From: Adiantum capillus-veneris
Lineage: Eukaryota > Streptophyta > Polypodiopsida > Polypodiales > Pteridaceae
Reading direction: 5' to 3'
Assembly: GCA_014529385.2 (NCBI GenBank)
Contig: CM043953.1
Span: 64,868,372 to 64,932,371, forward strand
DNA: 64,000 nucleotides
In this document: piece by piece, positions 58,701 to 64,000 of the stretch
Layout: every line of letters begins with the position of its first letter
Numbering within the stretch: position 1 is the stretch's first letter
Program-made: the position numbers and the translations under genes
The notes under the pieces: generated by a model
The model's database searches: none
Told to the model about the DNA's origin: nothing
What the model saw: only the letters and a program-made list of their open reading frames with translations

Positions 58701-59575
58701 AATACAGGTGCGGAGTCACAAGTTTTGAGTGGGCTGCAAGGGTCCTCTAGTGCAAATCATGGTGAGAATCCATGGAGTGGCAGATTATGTGAAAGAGTGA
58801 GTCCTACAAACTCTTCAAATGTATCCAAGAAAGGAAAGGAAAAAGTTGATGACGCCCCTAAGTTGCCAAATTTGAGTGTTGGTTATGATGATGGTGATAG
58901 CAGTGGTTCTGAGCAGATTTTGGATGAGGAGTTTGGCATACCTCTGTAAAGACTCCAGGTGCAAGAAGAATGCAAGCATGGAATAAGGCACATGCAAAGG
59001 ACCACGCATGTCAGAAAGAGAAAGAAATCATGTGCAGAGATTGACTTATGATAGTTATGTGGATCGTCATTGTGCATTTATGGAAAAGATTACAGAGGAA
59101 ATAGAACCCACATGTTTTGAGGATGTTGTCAAGGATGAAAAATGGGAGCAAGCTATGGATGAAGAGATGGATGCACTTGATGAAAATGGAACATGGTAAT
59201 TGGTGCCATTAACAAAGGATAAGAAGGCGATTCGATGTAAGTGGGTTTACAAAATAAAGCATAATGTTGATGGCAGTGTGAGTAGATACGAGGCTAGACT
59301 TGTGGCCAAAGGTTATGCACAGACTTATGGGATTGATTATGAGGATACGTTCAGCGTCGTAGCTAAGATGGCTATAGTTCGTGTGTTTATTGCAGTGGCT
59401 CGCTGCATTAAAATGGGTGTGGAAACAAATCGATGTAAAGAATACATTTTTGAATGGGATGAAACTATCTATATGGAGTAGCCACAAGGTTATGCAAATA
59501 TGAGGCTACGTGACCTTTTATGCAGGTTAAATAAAGCATTGTATGTGCTAAAGCAAGCACCTAGAGCATTAGAAA
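55715..59575 (+). pseudogene. Decayed Ty1/copia pol, interrupted by a solo LTR
   Basis: In order: degenerate protease (WYVYFSASNHMTS, where the catalytic DSG is lost), pre-integrase QKVCEACQFGKQEKASFPHD, integrase LVHIDVWGLAKTAS, FIDDHTRKVWVYFM and RYTPRQDGVVERNN. After the insertion come EKFSGEKPNVSDFK, an acidic linker, and RT blocks [38 protein letters not shown] and RLNKALYVLKQAPRA. It ends where the second H3-family transposon copy begins. Five stops are TAG at positions where Gln is expected (in MK-KSEVF, EK-IGKR, GI-RQFS, LE-KG and YME-PQGY). Gag and RNase H are absent. Confidence 0.9.
56724..58310 (+). mobile_element. Solo LTR, 1,587 bp, inside the copia integrase
   Basis: Starts TGTCATAATAAT and ends AATGTTACA (TG...CA). 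The 5-bp target duplication ATGAA is exact at 56719-56723 and 58311-58315. Removing it restores the copia reading across VARALMNE. No PBS, second LTR or domain inside. The strand is arbitrary. Confidence 0.85.
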
Positions 59576-60167
59576 AAAATATGGACTTTGCATGGGCCTC
59601 GTAAGGAATCCTAATTTTTAGGGATTAAGGCTAATGTGAAGGGTTAAGGGGAAAGGGCATTCAAGAGGATAGTTTTGAATAGCTTTTCTAGACTTTTTTT
59701 TAGGCACATGTAGGATGTGGACCTAGGAGGTCACTCCATCTCTCTCTAATGTTTTAAAAGTGAAGGGAGTAAAGGAGTGTGGCCACATTAGCAAAAGCGT
59801 GTCACTAAGGGCCTAAAATTGTTTTTTTTTCAAAAAAACTCATTTTTTTATATAAAAAAAACTTAAAACTCTCTCCCAACATATATGCATATCCAAAAAA
59901 CCATGTTTTAACCTTTTTCGATCTACAAGCACTAAAAGTCCACTTTTTCTAAAAAAATATCCCCAAAAAAAACCCTTTGTTCTCTCCTCCTCCTCCCTCC
60001 TCTCCCTCTCCCACCTTGCCCCCTTCTCCTCCTCATATCTCCCTCTCCTAACTTGCCTCCTTCTCTCCTCCCATATCCCCCTCTCCCACCTTTTCCCCGT
60101 CTCCCTCCCTCTCCCTCCTCCCCTCTCTATTTTCATCCTTTGCTTCCTCATGCAGCATCAGCTGCCA

Positions 60168-60668
60168 TGGTGCTTACGAACATCACCAATCATGTGCCTC
60201 CACCACCATGCACTCTGCACACCAAAAGCATACATATTCACCTACACATGGAGTTTTCACTGAAGGCCGCAGGTGAGGGCAAGCACAGGTCATCACAAGA
60301 ACGTCGTGTTGTCAGTGAGACGAATGTCGATATTTGGGTGGATGGCCATTTGTACCCTTACAATCCTATAAGTCGCTTTCATCCATCCTTTAATAGCCTT
60401 TTGACATTTCTTCAATATCTTGGGAAGGGAGAAGCATGCTTGTTAGGCTATTGCAAGCGTTTGTCTGTGGATGCACGTGCTTTTTTGCATTTGTGGATAC
60501 ATGAATAATCTCTTCAGCTCAAAACAGTGGCATTACAACAAATTATTACCTCTTTGGAGAGGGAGGTTGAAACTCTCCGACAAAAAATGCAAGAAAAGTA
60601 TGTCCACATTATGAAGCGTGCCAACACCATCACATATTTGAAAGAAACGCCCCTTGGTGCAAGGGAAC
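60168..60668 (+). pseudogene. Exon 1 remnant of the transposase-like gene (second copy)
   Basis: Aligns with 51092-50560. It is preceded by a pyrimidine tract (59985-60135), as in the first copy. TAA after LWIHE replaces the position of Cys/Gln in the first copy; downstream residues (LEREVETLRQKMQEK) keep the coiled coil. Confidence 0.75.
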
Positions 60669-60849
60669 AATATACTTCTTACTTTTGGTTGCGTTCTTCT
60701 TATCATAGGCTTTCAAGTCTAAGGTCTTGTCTCTACTTGTTTTGTAGTGCTTGTCACAAAGGTTGCTTTTGTGGTGAAATCGATGAGTGTCAAATAGTGA
60801 AAGGTCAAAGGTTAGATAGGTTAAGTGTCACCGTTTTTTCTCTAAAACA

Positions 60850-62209
60850 ACCTTCTTTGCTACATCTTGCAGGTAGGTGCTTCAATCCATGCTTATTAGA
60901 GGTGGGTAATCTCATCATAATGTATATTTCAGGATTGTTTATTACCAATTGGATGGAAATACTTGCAAATGTTTACAACATATATTTAACAAGTGTCTTT
61001 ATTATACATCTTGAAAATGTTGAATTTATACATGTTTTTGTTTGAAGAACAGGTCTCTAGCATGTCATGGTATAAGGTGACCTCTTACTATGCTATTTGA
61101 GTGGTGGTGTCTGCAACAATGGCTCAAAGAACTGGCATAACAGGAAAATTTTACGGTGGCACAAAGCTCTCCTCAAGAAATGTGGCTCCCACTACACCGA
61201 GAACCATTATGCTAACATGGAGAGATCCCTAGTAGGACAATACAACAGCTTTCCATGAGCAACACACCCTTTCCTAACATAAGGGCACCCCCACCAAAGA
61301 TATTTTTATGTGATAGGTCACCCCATGAGCATACTATGCCATGGAATGGATGCAAGATTTATGACCGCACTACCCCTTGTAAAATATTCATGAATGTATG
61401 TTTATCAAAGTCAATGAGAAGAAATTTGGACCTTTTTGTTGGTCTACCATATTCTGAGATTGTTTAATAAGTTAAACAAGATTTGAAGTCATTTAAAGCG
61501 TAAATTTGTTTTTGTTTGGTAAGATTGTACATGAGAAGACATGATAGCATAAAAGATATCTTTAAGGAATAACCCTCGATGATATTTTGACCATGCACTT
61601 GTGACACCATATCTCTCTTTTAACCCTTTGATTTCTATTGTTGAAGGGAATCCAAGGGGGGCCTATTTTTGAATTTTTAGCAATAACTTTTGTTTGAAAT
61701 TTACACAGTCTAGTTCATTTTGATTGTTGTCCTTCCGTTGCAAATTTTAATTGAGGGAACTCCTTGGAAGCCACTTTTGAAGGTGTTAGGGTACGATTTT
61801 GGAAAAGTTTTGTATGTAGGAAATACAACCCTTTAACACAAGGAAAAACATTGATTCCTTGAGTATTTTCAGATTACATGGTTTTGATGCTCATTGAAGC
61901 TCGTAGATTAAGGAAAAAGTAAGAAATGTCTGTTTTACATCATTTTTAAAGAAATTGTCAACTTGCACATTGATTTTTGGGAAAACCAAGCAGGATATAA
62001 CTTTTTTGCATCACACGATGGTCGAAGAACGCAACAAGATAAACAAATTCATGTGAGACAAGCTCGGATAGATTCGGAGCCAATTGGGAGCTACAAGCTA
62101 TTGAAAACACCTTAAATTTTAACACTTTAAAAAAAAAAGACTTGCTACTTGAATCATTGCCAAACATCTAAAATGTGCTTGTGTTTGTCATTTTAAGGCC
62201 CCAGGGACC
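60850..62209 (+). other. Rest of the second copy, no recognised gene
   Basis: A 70-codon frame at 61255-61467 (MSNTPFPNIRAPPPKIFLCD) is open but matches nothing I know. The remainder is AT-rich. Confidence 0.4.
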
Positions 62210-62297
62210 CTCAACAAGAAGGGACACAAGGGTGCGTGAAATGGCCAAACGGACCCTTGTTTGGCCATTTCATGTGCCCTTGTAGCCTCCCTTGTTG

Positions 62298-62299
<2 letters not shown>
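62210..62299. repeat. Large hairpin at the 3' side of the second copy
   Basis: Arms starting 'ctcaacaag' and ending 'cttgttgag', with an inner perfect stem 'gaaatggccaaac'. The theme (acaaggg + gcg + aaatggcc) resembles the three hairpins at 45.8-46.9 kb. A (CT)n tract begins at its right edge. Confidence 0.85.
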
Positions 62300-62343
<44 letters not shown>

Positions 62344-62369
62344 TGGGTGTGTGTGTGTGTGTGTGTTTG
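62299..62369. repeat. (CT)n(GT)n microsatellite
   Basis: CT repeats and then GT repeats, immediately after the hairpin arm. Confidence 0.9.
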
Positions 62370-62669
62370 TAGCTTTTAAGTCACTCTCTACCTCTTTCTC
62401 TCTCTACTATGCTCTATGGCGTGCGCAAGACAACTAAAGGTTTGTAAACGCATCGATGCGCGCCATGCGAAGAAAAAACATACATCCTCTTTCTCTCAAT
62501 ATTTTGTCGCATGATGCACACAAGAGAATATATCAACACTTTGTGCATCCGCACGCGTTGTATGAAAAAATAGAAAGCTCATATATATCTATCTATCTAT
62601 CACATAAGCAATAATCCTCATGTAAAATTGTGCAACAGAAGCATAGATTCTTGTTACCTTTTCCTGGGC

Positions 62670-62676
<7 letters not shown>

Positions 62677-62715
<39 letters not shown>

Positions 62716-62728
62716 AAGGATAGTCTAC

Positions 62729-62788
<60 letters not shown>

Positions 62789-62811
62789 AGAAGAAGAAGA
62801 AGAAGAGAGAG
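62677..62811. repeat. (CT)n(GT)n and (AG)n(AAG)n microsatellites
   Basis: (CT)n(GT)n at 62677-62714 and (AG)n(AAG)n at 62732-62811. The second has the same composition as the tracts ending P1 and P2 of the repeat array. Confidence 0.9.
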
Positions 62812-63114
62812 TAAGTGTCTCACAAGACCACAACTCAATCCCAAAGAGGGTGAGACTTTATTCAACGATATTATACTATTTAGAGGAATTTCTTATTGTC
62901 CTTCACAGTAACTCAGAAGCTACATATTCTTGCAGGTATGAGAGAGAGAGAGCCGTTGTGAACTCTGTCATGTAAAATGGTACTCGCTAAGGGTGGGGAA
63001 TTGGTTCATATAGTCTAATGCTACAAGAACAACTTGCAAAGGTGAAAGTATATTTGGCATCTTATGGAGAGATGCATGCTCAGGAGTTGAAGGTAATTTG
63101 GAAGGGCGAGGGTG

Positions 63115-63195
63115 GGAAGTAGCACTATGGTGTGTGGGGAAAACTCCATCAATAGCAGGAAGCCGCCCACACGCCATAGTGCTAATTCTCAAGAA
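63115..63195. repeat. Small hairpin repeat, copy 1
   Basis: Left arm 'agtagcactatggtgtgtggg' type, right arm its complement 'cccacacgccatagtgcta'. It is followed by a G-run and an (AG)n tract. Confidence 0.75.
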
Positions 63196-63206
63196 AACCT
63201 GTGGGG

Positions 63207-63212
63207 GGGGGG

Positions 63213-63266
<54 letters not shown>
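63207..63266. repeat. (G)n(AG)n microsatellite
   Basis: Poly-G and then AG repeats, lying between the two hairpin copies. Confidence 0.9.
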
Positions 63267-63268
<2 letters not shown>

Positions 63269-63325
63269 TGGATAATCTAGGGGAGGAGAAGCAGAGTTTG
63301 CAAGGGGGAGGGGGAGGAAGTAGCA

Positions 63326-63396
63326 CTATGGCGCGCGGGGCAAACTCTATCGATGGCAAGAAGCCACCCGCATGCCATAGTGCTACTTCTTAAGAA
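63326..63396. repeat. Small hairpin repeat, copy 2
   Basis: Same design and arms as 63115-63195 (core 'gtagcactatgg'). It is followed directly by (GT)n(AG)n. Confidence 0.75.
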
Positions 63397-63491
<95 letters not shown>

Positions 63492-63542
63492 TAGACTCAC
63501 AAAAAGTGTGTGTGTGTGTGAGAGAGAGATAGAGAGAGAGAG
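63397..63542. repeat. (GT)n(AG)n and second (GT)n(AG)n microsatellites
   Basis: (GT)n(AG)n at 63397-63482 and a shorter copy of the same order at 63507-63542. Confidence 0.9.
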
Positions 63543-64000
63543 ACTCAAGTGTTCTCATTGGATGCGCGTTTATTTCTCTCTCCACTTAATGGCCCTCCAA
63601 AAGACCCCAAAAATGTTCTAATGCCACAACGACGAGTGAAACTCTCAATCAAAACCCCCTGTTTGGTAGTTTTGTGTATCCTTATGGCCACTCTTTTTTA
63701 GGGTCCCTAGGGCCCTAGCATGGTCCTAGGTCCCTTTTTCTTAAAGCCATGGAATTGGCTCCCATATCTATTGATAGCCGTGTTTTGGCCCTCAAAAATT
63801 TTGTTTAACGAGCCACTTCACACAATAAAAACACCTTAGCACAATGGCTAAGCTTGCTCTTGCATTGTACATAGGCGTGTGTGTGTTAGGACTTTTTTGC
63901 ATATTTTTTTAAAAATCTTCATGGAGCTAGTCATCAAGTTAGGTTTAAAAAAATAATAAATAAATAAAAAATAAATATATATATATATATATTATGGTCC
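63543..64000. other. No gene seen; short (AT)n tract at the end
   Basis: A-rich/T-rich sequence with an AT run at 63973-63992. Nothing else supported. Confidence 0.5.

Larger units (their letters stand above)
59576..62299 (+). mobile_element. Second copy of the H3-family transposon, internally deleted
   Basis: The 5' end (59576 on) matches the reverse complement of 51500-51683. Exon 1 starts with ATG 60168 (MVLTNITN) and keeps NVDIWVDGHLYPYNPISRFH and YLKETPLGARE, with an in-frame TAA at 60505-60507. At about 60665 the sequence jumps into the equivalent of intron 2, followed by a remnant of exon 3 (from 60747, with DECQIVKGQRLDRLSV). Exon 2 and most of the transposase are deleted, and no H3-like gene is present. 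A 90-bp hairpin (62210-62299) closes the copy. It lies head-to-head with the first copy, 7.9 kb apart. It could only move with transposase supplied in trans. Confidence 0.75.

Overview
This window is a land-plant nuclear genome segment made almost entirely of repeats. The evidence is plant-type Ty1/copia and Ty3/gypsy elements primed by initiator-Met tRNA (TGGTATCAGAGC-type PBS), a HARBI1-like nuclease, a Helitron helicase fossil, and short GT-AG introns. Dinucleotide microsatellites, mainly (AG)n/(CT)n, are extremely dense. I guess a fern or other plant with a large genome, but the sequence alone does not settle the taxon. I see no ordinary single-copy host gene. Almost every coding region belongs, or probably belongs, to a mobile element.

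Layout, left part. 1-880: broken PIF/Harbinger nuclease running off the left edge. 2.05-3.14 kb: inverted repeat whose inner ends run into microsatellites. 3.70-4.58 kb: decayed Helitron helicase. 6.2-8.2 kb: microsatellites. 8.4-16.2 kb: a higher-order repeat array (P-U-U-T, P-U-U-T, P-U-T) whose last unit is split by a 2.1 kb solo LTR. 17.565-23.158 kb: a very young, non-autonomous gypsy element with two 1,891-bp LTRs, inserted inside an (AG)n tract. 24.9-30.7 kb: partial LTR-like copies with no genes.

Middle part. 31.07-41.72 kb: an old LTR element whose pol fragment lies antisense to its LTR/PBS. Its 3' LTR is split by a nested, nearly intact Tork-like copia element (35,986-41,533, TSD CAGTG). 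This complex sits inside an older, duplicated, decayed coding-like sequence.

The region of greatest interest is 43.0-51.7 kb. A four-exon transposase-like gene (complement 51,092-48,142, one nonsense codon) is followed on the same strand, 141 bp further on, by an intact 289-codon gene. That gene encodes a histone-H3-like protein: it begins MARTKQTA, has a long basic/acidic tail of about 195 residues, and ends with an H3 histone fold that stops just after QLA. Downstream lie three giant near-perfect hairpins in a roughly 500-bp tandem arrangement, then two unrecognised ORFs running convergently. I infer a DNA transposon carrying an H3-like cargo gene. A deletion derivative of the same family lies head-to-head at 59.58-62.30 kb and shares the same 5' end, exon 1 and a 3' hairpin of similar design.

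Between these two copies lie a decayed long coding region of unknown function (51.75-54.97 kb), an LTR-like promoter region (about 55.0-55.7 kb), and a decayed copia pol (55.7-59.58 kb) interrupted by a 1,587-bp solo LTR. Both decayed frames are killed mostly by CAG-to-TAG changes, as expected from loss of methylated cytosine at CHG sites. The right end (62.3-64 kb) is microsatellites plus two related small hairpins.
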